64,000 bases of DNA from positions 20,644-84,643 of the forward strand of contig NZ_BJMN01000047.1 of the NCBI RefSeq assembly GCF_006539185.1, given 5' to 3'. The notes beneath the pieces are model-generated. The model did not search any database. It was given only the letters and a program-made list of their open reading frames with translations, and was not told where the DNA came from. Shown piece by piece: positions 47,246-54,400 of the stretch (the first letter of the stretch is position 1; each line of letters starts with the position of its first letter). The DNA comes from Streptomyces gardneri. GTDB lineage: Bacteria; Actinomycetota; Actinomycetes; Streptomycetales; Streptomycetaceae. A program made the position numbers and the translations under genes.

Positions 47246-47533
47246 ATGACCACTGCGGTCAATTACGACACCGTGACGCAGGCGGCGGCCGACACCCGCC
47301 TGACCTCCACCACCCTCACCCAGAAGCTGGACGACCTCATGGCCGAGGTCAACCGCGTCGCCAACAACTGGGAGGGTGAGGCCAAGATCGCGTACCGCGA
47401 GACCCAGGACCGCCTGACCCGCGACATGGCCGGCATGAACCAGGACCTGGCGCGCATCGCCCAGCTCCTCGACGAGTCGGTCGCCGGCTACCAGGACACC
47501 GACAAGGGCAACGCCGCCCGGTTCCGTATGTGA
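47246..47533 (+). CDS. esxA: WXG100-family secreted protein EsxA
   Basis: The 95-residue protein has the WxG turn in NNWEGEAKIAY (about 41). The first helix is ADTRLTSTTLTQKLDDLMAE and the second ETQDRLTRDMAGMNQDLARI. The C-terminal tail contains YQDTD, matching the YxxxD/E secretion signal. Together with EsxB it forms the secreted heterodimer. ATG 47246 has ccaggag upstream. A perfect 18-bp hairpin (47549-47588) closes the transcript. Confidence 0.95.
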   Translation: MTTAVNYDTVTQAAADTRLTSTTLTQKLDDLMAEVNRVANNWEGEAKIAYRETQDRLTRDMAGMNQDLARIAQLLDESVAGYQDTDKGNAARFRM

Positions 47534-47548
47534 CATCCGGCGTAAGCA

Positions 47549-47588
47549 CGTGAGGGGGTGGCCCGTTCCGACGGGCCACCCCCTCACG
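47549..47588. terminator. Bidirectional terminator between esxA and the DUF397 gene
   Basis: cgtgagggggtggcccgt and its exact complement pair over 18 bp with a tccg loop, between convergent genes. Confidence 0.9.
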
Positions 47589-47599
47589 CGTACCGCCTG

Positions 47600-47923
47600 C
47601 TACCGCAGGTCGAACTCGCCGTCCCGCGCGCCGAGGACGAACGCGTCCCACTCGGCCTTCGTGTAGCGCAGCACCGTCTCCTTGTCGAGCGACGAACGCA
47701 TCGCCACCGCCCCCTCGGGCAGCCGCGCGATCTCCACCCGCTCCTCGTCGGGGCTGGTCCCCGGAGCGCCCTCCCACTCGACGCCGGAGATGTCGAGCGC
47801 GTACAGCTCGTCCTTCTCCCGCTGCCTCTCGGCGGCGAGGGCACTGTCACGGGTGCCGTCGACCGCACTGCCCGCGGCGCTCGCCGGGGATCCGTCGGTG
47901 GTGGTGGCGTGTGCGTCGGTCAT
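47600..47923 (-). CDS. DUF397-domain protein in the type VII locus
   Basis: The 107-residue protein has a polar Ala/Ser-rich N-terminus (about 1-45), then the DUF397 pattern: GVEWEGAPGTSPDEERVEIA, LPEGAVAMRSSLDKETVLRY, then KAEWDAFVLGARDGEFDL. DUF397 proteins in Streptomyces are usually paired with a helix-turn-helix regulator that they modulate; none is adjacent here. It lies between esxA and eccC, so a type VII-linked regulatory or substrate role is inferred. ATG 47923 has gaagggaaag upstream. Confidence 0.83.
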   Translation of the reverse strand: MTDAHATTTDGSPASAAGSAVDGTRDSALAAERQREKDELYALDISGVEWEGAPGTSPDEERVEIARLPEGAVAMRSSLDKETVLRYTKAEWDAFVLGARDGEFDLR

Positions 47924-48001
47924 CGGCGCTTTCCCTTCGCGGTGGTACGGCGGTCCCTTCCACACTAGTGGGACCGCCGCACCCGAACGGCGGGAAACCG
48001 C

Positions 48002-51000
48002 TCAGTGCTGCTCCGGCAGCCAGCCCAGCTGCACCAGCGGCGTCCCCCGCTTGCGGGAGACGAACGTGCCCCGGCCCGGAGGCATCGGACGCGCCCGGAC
48101 GCTGCCGAGGATGTCGCCCTCCTGCGGATCGCCGGAGAGGATCACGCCCTGCGCGCCCAACTCCCGTACGCGCTGCATGAACGGCTCGTACATCGCCCGC
48201 GAGGCACCCGCCTGGCTGCGCGCCACGATGAACCGGATGCCGACGTCCCGCGCGAACGGCAGGTTCTCGACGAGAACCGCCAGCGGATTGCCCGAGTTGG
48301 TGGCCACCAGCTCGAAGTCGTCGATCAGCACGAACAGTTGCGGACCCGTCCACCAGCTCCGGTCCCGCAGCTGCTGCGGCGTGATGTCCGGCTTCGGCGC
48401 CCGCTTCGTCATCACCGTGTTGATGGCGTCCATGTGCATCTGCATGGCCGAGGCCATCGGCGCGTACTCCAGGAGGTGCGAGGGCGCGACCGCCTCCAGC
48501 ATCGTCCGCCGGTAGTCACCCACCACGATCCGCGCCTGCTCCGGCGTGTACCGCTCGCACAGCTGCTTGGCGATCAGCCGCAGCAGCGCCGTCTTGCCGG
48601 ACTCGCTCTCACCGAAGATCAGGAAGAACGGATCCGACTCGAAGTCGACGAACACCGGCTCCAGGTTCGTCTCGTCGATGCCGATCGCGATGCCGTGCTG
48701 CGGGTACTCGAAGCCCTTCGGCAGCTGCTCCGCCGGCAGCCTGCGCGGCAGGAGCCGCACCGCCGGGGCCGGAGCCCCGGTCCAGCTCGCCCGTACGGCC
48801 TGGACGAACGCCGACGTGCCCTCCGACAGGTCGGCGGACGAGCTCGATCCGTCGATCCGCGGCAGCGCGCCCATGAAGTGCAGCTTCTCCGCCACCTGGC
48901 CGCGCCCCGGCACCCCGGTCGGCACGTTCGCCGCGACCTTGCGGTCGAACTCGGAGTCCATGACGTCCCCGAGCCGCAGTTCGAGCCGGCCCAGCATCTG
49001 GTCCTTGAGGGCCGCACGTACCTCCATGTACCGGGCGGCGGTGATCACGACGTGGATGCCGTAACCGAGACCGCGCGCCGCGATGTCGGAGACGAACGGC
49101 TCCAGCGTGTCGTAGTCGTTGCGGAAGGTGCCCCAGCCGTCCACGACCAGGAAGACGTCACCCCAGGCCTCGCCCGGGAGTTCGCCGGCGGCCCGCTTGC
49201 GCCGGTAGGTGGCGATCGAGTCGATGGAGTGCGAACGGAAGAACTCCTCCCGCCGGTTGAGGACCCCCAGCACCTCCGCGACGGTCCGCCGCACCCGCTC
49301 GGGGTCGAGACGCGACGCCACCCCGCCGACATGCGGCAGATCGGCGAGCGACACCAGGCCGCCACCACCGAAGTCCAGGCAGTAGAACTGCACTTCGGCA
49401 GGCGTGTGGGTCAGCGCGAACGACGAGACCAGCGTCCGCATCAGCGTCGACTTGCCGGACTGCGGACCTCCGACCACCATCATGTGACCGGCCGCACCGG
49501 AGAAGTCCCGGTACAGCACCTCACGCCGCTGCTCGAACGGCTTGTCGATGAGGCCGAGCGGCACCGTGAGTCCGCCCTGCCGGGTGTACTCCGTCGCCGT
49601 GAGACCGCGGTCCGCCGTCTGCGCGAGCCCCGGCAGCAACTGGTCCAGCGAAGGTGCCTGGTCGAGCGGCGGCAGCCACACCTGGTGCGCCGGCACGCCC
49701 TGACCCTCCAGACGGCGCACGATCACGTCGAGGACCGTGTCCGCGAGCGCCTCGTCCTCCTCGGAGCGCCGCTCGGTGAGATACGCGGGGTCGGGCGCCG
49801 CGTACACCACGGGCACCGGAGACGCCGTGAACAGCGCGGGGCGCCGCTCGACCGGCAGATGCCCGATCTCCAGGCGCGGCCCGCCCGGCCGGTGCGTCCC
49901 CGAGACGTACGCCGCCTTGAAGCGGGTCATCTCGTCCGTGCCGAACTTCAGATAGCCCGAACCGGGCACCGAGGGCAGGTGGTAGGCGTCCGGCACGCCG
50001 ATCGCCGTCCGCGACTCCGCCGCCGAGAAGGTCCGCAGACCGATCCGGTACGAGAGGTACGTGTCGAGGCCGCGCAGCTTGCCCTCCTCCAGGCGCTGCG
50101 AGGCGAGGAGCAGATGCACACCCAGCGAGCGGCCGATGCGGCCGATCTGGATGAACATGTCGATGAAGTCGGGCTTGGCGGTGAGGAGTTCGGAGAACTC
50201 GTCGATCACCAGGACGAGCGAGGCGAGCGGCTCCAGCGGAGCGCCGGCGGCCCGCGCCTTCTCGTAGTCGTGGATGTTGGCGTAGTTGCCCGCGGAACGC
50301 AGCAGCTCCTGGCGCCGCTGCAGCTCGCCGCGGATCGCGTCGCCCATGCGGTCGACGAGCGTCAGGTCGTCCGACAGGTTGGTGATGACGGCGGCGACGT
50401 GCGGCATCTGCGACATGCCCGCGAAGGTCGCACCGCCCTTGAAGTCCGCGAGGACGAAGTTGAGCGTCTCCGAGGAGTGCGTCACCGCGAGACCGAGCAC
50501 GAGCGTCCGCAGCAGCTCCGACTTGCCGGAACCCGTCGCACCCACGCACAGACCGTGCGGGCCCATGCCCTCCTGCGCGGCCTCCTTCAGGTCCAGCATG
50601 ACCGGCTGGCCGTCCTCGCCGACACCGATCGGCACGCGGAGCCGCTCGGAGACCGTGCGCGGCCGCCACGTCCGCGCCACGTCCACCGACTCCGCGTCCC
50701 CGAGGTTCAGCAGATCGGTGAAGTCCAGATTGGCGAGCAGCGGCTCGTCGTCGTCCCCGCCACCCATCCGCAGCGGCGCGAGCTGCCGGGCAAGCGCCTC
50801 GGCGGCCGGCAGCGAGATGCCGTCCGGCAGCCCCTCGTAGGCGAAGCCGCCACCGAACTCCAGGCTCAGCCGCCCCGGCCGTACGACCACCGAAAGGCCA
50901 CCGCGCGGCTCGTCGAGCTCGCCCGAGACGACCTCCACGATCGTCACGCCCTGGAGGCCCTCGGCCGCCGCGAGCAGCGAGTCCGGCGGGACCATGCCAC

Positions 51001-51955
51001 CGTCGAGGACCACGACCACGTGCGGCTGGTCGAGCACCGGCTGGCTGTCCCGGGAGAACCGCGTCCGCCCCTCGAGCTTCGAACGGATCAGGTTCTCCAG
51101 CTCGCCGAGGTCGTCACCGAACAGCCGCTTCGTACCGGCCCCGTCGACCTGCCCGGGCACCTGCGTGTGCGGCAGCCACTTCGTCCAGTCCCACCGCTCC
51201 TGCGAGGCCCGCGCGGCGACCACCGCGACCATCAGGTCGTCGGGGGAGTGCAGCGTCACCAACTGCGCGACGAGCGCACGCGCCACGGCCTGCGCCGACT
51301 CGGGCTCACCCGACACGGTCACGTGGTAGAACGCCCGCATCGAGACCGCCATCGGCAGCCCGTCCAAGGTGCCGTGCACAGCGAGGAACTGCTGCATCGC
51401 ACCCGCGCACAGCGGCTCCAGCTCGTCCACCGGAGCCGTGTCCGGCGCCACGAGCGCCGTCGCCAACTGCTGCGCCCCGAGCCCGATCCGCGCCTGCCCG
51501 AAGTCGTGGTCGCCGACCCGGCGCTCCCACACCCGCGAGCCCTCGGCCACGACCGACCACAGCTGCTCGGGGGAGGGGTGCAGATACAGCTGCGCGTCCC
51601 GCTGCTTGCGCGCGGTGCGCCGGACCGTACGCCGCGTCTGCGCGAGGTATTTGAGGTAGTCGCGGCGTACATCGGCCATTTGCCCCTGCGTACCGCGACG
51701 GAATCTGACGAACTGGGCGACGGCCATCGCGACCGTCGACGCCAGCATCAGCACGCCCATGATCCGCATGATCGGCGACGGCGTCATGAAGAAGAAGACC
51801 ACCGAGGAACCCATGCCGAGCATCGGCAGGAGCTGCATCAACGCCGACTCCTGCTGCCCCCGCGGAAGTTCCGGCGGAGACTCCAGGACCAGTTCCTCAC
51901 CGGGCACTTCCGGCGGAAGCGCCCTCGGTGGGCGTTTGACGACGATCTGGCTCAC
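48002..51955 (-). CDS. eccC: Type VII secretion FtsK/SpoIIIE-family ATPase EccC (undivided)
   Basis: This 1,317-residue motor of the ESX complex has two N-terminal membrane helices (about 35-75). Three ATPase domains follow with Walker A GATGSGKSE (about 472), GGPQSGKST (about 827) and GESESGKTA (about 1112). Walker B sequences read VIDEF, VVDGW and LIDDF, so only domain 1 keeps Asp-Glu. It is a single polypeptide, unlike the split EccCa/EccCb of ESX-1 in M. tuberculosis. GTG 51955 is chosen because upstream codons are non-conserved. It is divergent from eccD; the 184-base gap should carry both promoters. Confidence 0.95.
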   Translation of the reverse strand: MSQIVVKRPPRALPPEVPGEELVLESPPELPRGQQESALMQLLPMLGMGSSVVFFFMTPSPIMRIMGVLMLASTVAMAVAQFVRFRRGTQGQMADVRRDYLKYLAQTRRTVRRTARKQRDAQLYLHPSPEQLWSVVAEGSRVWERRVGDHDFGQARIGLGAQQLATALVAPDTAPVDELEPLCAGAMQQFLAVHGTLDGLPMAVSMRAFYHVTVSGEPESAQAVARALVAQLVTLHSPDDLMVAVVAARASQERWDWTKWLPHTQVPGQVDGAGTKRLFGDDLGELENLIRSKLEGRTRFSRDSQPVLDQPHVVVVLDGGMVPPDSLLAAAEGLQGVTIVEVVSGELDEPRGGLSVVVRPGRLSLEFGGGFAYEGLPDGISLPAAEALARQLAPLRMGGGDDDEPLLANLDFTDLLNLGDAESVDVARTWRPRTVSERLRVPIGVGEDGQPVMLDLKEAAQEGMGPHGLCVGATGSGKSELLRTLVLGLAVTHSSETLNFVLADFKGGATFAGMSQMPHVAAVITNLSDDLTLVDRMGDAIRGELQRRQELLRSAGNYANIHDYEKARAAGAPLEPLASLVLVIDEFSELLTAKPDFIDMFIQIGRIGRSLGVHLLLASQRLEEGKLRGLDTYLSYRIGLRTFSAAESRTAIGVPDAYHLPSVPGSGYLKFGTDEMTRFKAAYVSGTHRPGGPRLEIGHLPVERRPALFTASPVPVVYAAPDPAYLTERRSEEDEALADTVLDVIVRRLEGQGVPAHQVWLPPLDQAPSLDQLLPGLAQTADRGLTATEYTRQGGLTVPLGLIDKPFEQRREVLYRDFSGAAGHMMVVGGPQSGKSTLMRTLVSSFALTHTPAEVQFYCLDFGGGGLVSLADLPHVGGVASRLDPERVRRTVAEVLGVLNRREEFFRSHSIDSIATYRRKRAAGELPGEAWGDVFLVVDGWGTFRNDYDTLEPFVSDIAARGLGYGIHVVITAARYMEVRAALKDQMLGRLELRLGDVMDSEFDRKVAANVPTGVPGRGQVAEKLHFMGALPRIDGSSSSADLSEGTSAFVQAVRASWTGAPAPAVRLLPRRLPAEQLPKGFEYPQHGIAIGIDETNLEPVFVDFESDPFFLIFGESESGKTALLRLIAKQLCERYTPEQARIVVGDYRRTMLEAVAPSHLLEYAPMASAMQMHMDAINTVMTKRAPKPDITPQQLRDRSWWTGPQLFVLIDDFELVATNSGNPLAVLVENLPFARDVGIRFIVARSQAGASRAMYEPFMQRVRELGAQGVILSGDPQEGDILGSVRARPMPPGRGTFVSRKRGTPLVQLGWLPEQH

Positions 51956-52063
51956 CGGCGCATCAATCCCTCGTAGGAGGCGGGCTCGTGGCGGGAGCTT
52001 CCGCGCCGGCACCTCGGTCGGCGCCCGGGCGCGCGGACTTCCCCCATGGGACGGCGATCCTAC

Positions 52064-52095
52064 TTGCAGCCCCCACCGGCCGTCCCCGGTAGGGT
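52064..52095 (+). promoter_or_regulatory. Possible eccD promoter
   Basis: TTGCAG (52064-52069) and TAGGGT (52090-52095) lie 20 bases apart, about 45 bases before the eccD GTG. The spacing is longer than ideal. Confidence 0.3.
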
Positions 52096-52139
52096 GGCGC
52101 GCGCATCGTGCGCAACCGCGAATCAGGGGGTCCACACAC

Positions 52140-53615
52140 GTGAGTACGACCGCAGCGACCGGCTTCTGCCGCGTCACCGTCGTGGCGCCGGACAGCCGCA
52201 TCGACGTCGCGCTCCCGGAGGACATCGCCGTCGCCGACGTCTATCCGGAGATCCTGCGGCTCACCGGGCAGACGCAAACGGCGGGCACCCCCACCGGCTA
52301 CCACCTGGTCCGCCGCGACGGTTCCGTCCTCGACGGCGCCCGCACCCTCGCCGGCCAGCAGGTCCTCGACGGCGAGGTGCTCTCCCTGCGCCCCTTCGCC
52401 CAGTCCCTGCCGCCCGCCGTCTACGACGACGTCTCCGACGCCGTCGCCTCCGCGGTCACCCGCGACCGGCACCTGTGGGGCGACGAGCTGCTGCGCGGCG
52501 CCGGACTCGTCGGCGGCGTCCTGCTCCTCGTACTCATGGGCTTCGTGCTCTGGTTCGCGGACCCGGTCCGCCACGACATGCACAGCCTGCCCGGCATCAT
52601 CGCGGGCGCCGCGGGCCTGCTCCTCACCGCCTTCGCGGGGGTCCGCGCCCGGGTCTACGGAGACAGGGCGACCGCCGTCGCCCTGGGCCTCGGCGCCCTG
52701 CCGCTGCTGCTCATCGCCGGCTCCGGCATCGTCGCCCCCGACGCGGGCGAGGGCCCCGGCCGCCTCCAGTTCCTGCTGGGCTGCGTCGCCGTCCTCGTCG
52801 CCTCGGTGGCCCTCGTGGCGCTCACCCCGAGCGGAGACGCCCCCTTCGTCGCGGCGACCTTCCTCGCGACCGTCGGCACCCTCGCCACCTTCCTGATGAT
52901 CCTCACCGAGAGCTCCGCGACGGAGACGGCGGCCGTCTGCGCCCCCGTCGCCATCGGCATGGTCGCCTTCCTGCCCGGTCTCTCCGCCCGCTTCGCCAGG
53001 CTCCCCATCGGCTACGCCGCACCGCGCAGCGCCGCCGACGACGAGTTCCTCGGCGACCAGCAGCAGGCAGGCGAGGACGACCGGGCCGTCGACGGCGAGC
53101 GCATCGCCCTCCAGGCCCGCCGCGGCCACGAGATGCTCCTCGGCCTGGTCGGCGGCTGCGCCGCCGTCGTCGTCGGCTCCGCCGCCGTCCTCGGCTTCGC
53201 CGGAAACCTCTGGGGCCAGCTCCTCGCCCTCGCCTCGGGCCTCGCGATGCTGCTCCGCGCCCGCCTCTTCCGCTACACCTCGCAGGTCGCCTGCGTCCTG
53301 GTCGCCGGCATCGCGGCCATCGCGCTGCTCGTCCTGGGCCTCTCCCTGAACCCGCCGGTCGACCTGGTCAAGGACCTCCTGATGTACGGGGACCGCGGCG
53401 GCCTCGACATCCGTACGATCTGGCTCACCGCCTCCGTCGCCGCGGGCGCCGCGCTGATCACCGCCATCGGCCTGATCATCCCGAAGAAGGGCCTCTCCCC
53501 GTTCTGGGGCCGTCTCCTCGACCTCGCCGAGGGCTTCGTCCTCCTCTCCCTCGTCCCCCTCTGCCTCGCGGTCCTCGACATCTTCATGTCGGTCCGCTCG
53601 CTCACGAGCAAGTAG
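52140..53615 (+). CDS. eccD: Type VII secretion integral membrane protein EccD
   Basis: The 491-residue protein has an N-terminal ubiquitin-like domain (about 5-85, GFCRVTVVAPDSRIDVALPE, then VLDGEVLSLRP). About eleven membrane helices follow (LLRGAGLVGGVLLLVLMGFV begins the first). EccD forms the pore-like membrane core with EccB, EccC and EccE. GTG 52140 has caggggg upstream. The stop lies inside a 24-bp tandem duplication (53603-53650). Confidence 0.93.
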   Translation: MSTTAATGFCRVTVVAPDSRIDVALPEDIAVADVYPEILRLTGQTQTAGTPTGYHLVRRDGSVLDGARTLAGQQVLDGEVLSLRPFAQSLPPAVYDDVSDAVASAVTRDRHLWGDELLRGAGLVGGVLLLVLMGFVLWFADPVRHDMHSLPGIIAGAAGLLLTAFAGVRARVYGDRATAVALGLGALPLLLIAGSGIVAPDAGEGPGRLQFLLGCVAVLVASVALVALTPSGDAPFVAATFLATVGTLATFLMILTESSATETAAVCAPVAIGMVAFLPGLSARFARLPIGYAAPRSAADDEFLGDQQQAGEDDRAVDGERIALQARRGHEMLLGLVGGCAAVVVGSAAVLGFAGNLWGQLLALASGLAMLLRARLFRYTSQVACVLVAGIAAIALLVLGLSLNPPVDLVKDLLMYGDRGGLDIRTIWLTASVAAGAALITAIGLIIPKKGLSPFWGRLLDLAEGFVLLSLVPLCLAVLDIFMSVRSLTSK

Positions 53616-53650
53616 GTCCGCTCCGGCACGAGCAAGCAGGTCCGCTCCGG
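53603..53650 (+). repeat. 24-bp tandem duplication across the eccD stop codon
   Basis: The two 24-bp copies cacgagcaag(t/c)aggtccgctccgg differ at one base. The first reads AAG TAG (stop), the second AAG CAG. Without the stop, the duplicated segment would extend the reading frame. Confidence 0.8.
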
Positions 53651-53762
53651 CGAACTGGTACGCTGTGTGACGGCCGTTTGTGTACGCGCTCCCGGAATGC
53701 CCCCGAGATCACTCGGAAGCCTCTGGAAGCTGCGCCCATCGGACCTTCGCCCGCCGAGTCAC

Positions 53763-53792
53763 GGAAGCTTCCCCTGAGACCTAGACCAGGGG
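53763..53792 (+). promoter_or_regulatory. Structured rpsO leader
   Basis: The palindrome ggaagcttcc (53763-53772) overlaps a hairpin cccctg/cagggg (53771-53776 with 53787-53792). S15 autoregulates through its own leader in several bacteria; equivalence here is inference. The upstream gap is otherwise featureless. Confidence 0.4.
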
Positions 53793-53828
53793 CACTCGCG
53801 GGCGCACGTATTCAATGAGGAGATCCGC

Positions 53829-54119
53829 GTGGCTCTCGACGCCGCTGTCAAGAAGCAGATCATGACCGAGTTCGGCCAGAAGGAGGGCGACACCGGCTCC
53901 CCCGAGGTCCAGGTCGCCATGCTTTCCCGTCGCATCTCGGACCTGACCGAGCACCTCAAGCAGCACAAGCACGACCACCACTCCCGTCGTGGCCTGCTGA
54001 TCCTGGTCGGCCAGCGCCGCCGCCTGCTGCAGTACCTGGCCAAGAAGGACATCCAGCGCTTCCGTGCCCTGGTCGACCGCCTCGGCATCCGCCGCGGTGC
54101 GGCCGGCGGCGCCAAGTAA
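53829..54119 (+). CDS. rpsO: 30S ribosomal protein S15
   Basis: The 96-residue protein binds 16S rRNA in the central domain. LDAAVKKQIMTEFGQKEGDT opens it, followed by GSPEVQVAMLSRRISDLTEH, LKQHKHDHHSRRGLLILVGQ and RRRLLQYLAKKDIQRFRALV. The GTG start at 53829 follows gaggagatccgc. It is ordered before pnp as in many bacteria. A hairpin (54130-54167) separates it from pnp. Confidence 0.97.
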   Translation: MALDAAVKKQIMTEFGQKEGDTGSPEVQVAMLSRRISDLTEHLKQHKHDHHSRRGLLILVGQRRRLLQYLAKKDIQRFRALVDRLGIRRGAAGGAK

Positions 54120-54129
54120 GGACGCCGTG

Positions 54130-54167
54130 AAGGGAGCGGTTCCCACTTTCAGGGGGCCGCTCCCTTT
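54130..54167 (+). terminator. Hairpin after rpsO
   Basis: aagggagcgg and ccgctccctt pair, with an inner ttccc/ggggg, followed by ttgctg. It may also be an RNase III site in the rpsO-pnp transcript. Confidence 0.7.
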
Positions 54168-54400
54168 GCTGTACGTGCACAAAGTGCACACAGGCACTTA
54201 GTCTGGTCGCACAACCCCATACGACGGACGAGCGAGGAGCCGCCGGCTCGCCGCCGGTCCTCGGTAGTGGCCCCCGGAAGATGCCGGGTGCTTCGATCGA
54301 AGACCGGCCCGCACCCAAGGCGCGTCTCTCCGCCCCGTCGACACCGTCCCCGGCCACACGGGCCCCGGACGCAAAGACGAACACGTAGGAGAAACCACTA
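54168..54400 (+). promoter_or_regulatory. pnp leader region
   Basis: This 233-base gap holds gtgcacaaagtgcac (an inverted pair near 54177-54191), a likely promoter around ttagtctggtcg, and imperfect GC-rich stems (54233-54262). In Streptomyces the pnp leader is an RNase III-processed control region (established). The mapping of the site is inferred. Confidence 0.4.
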
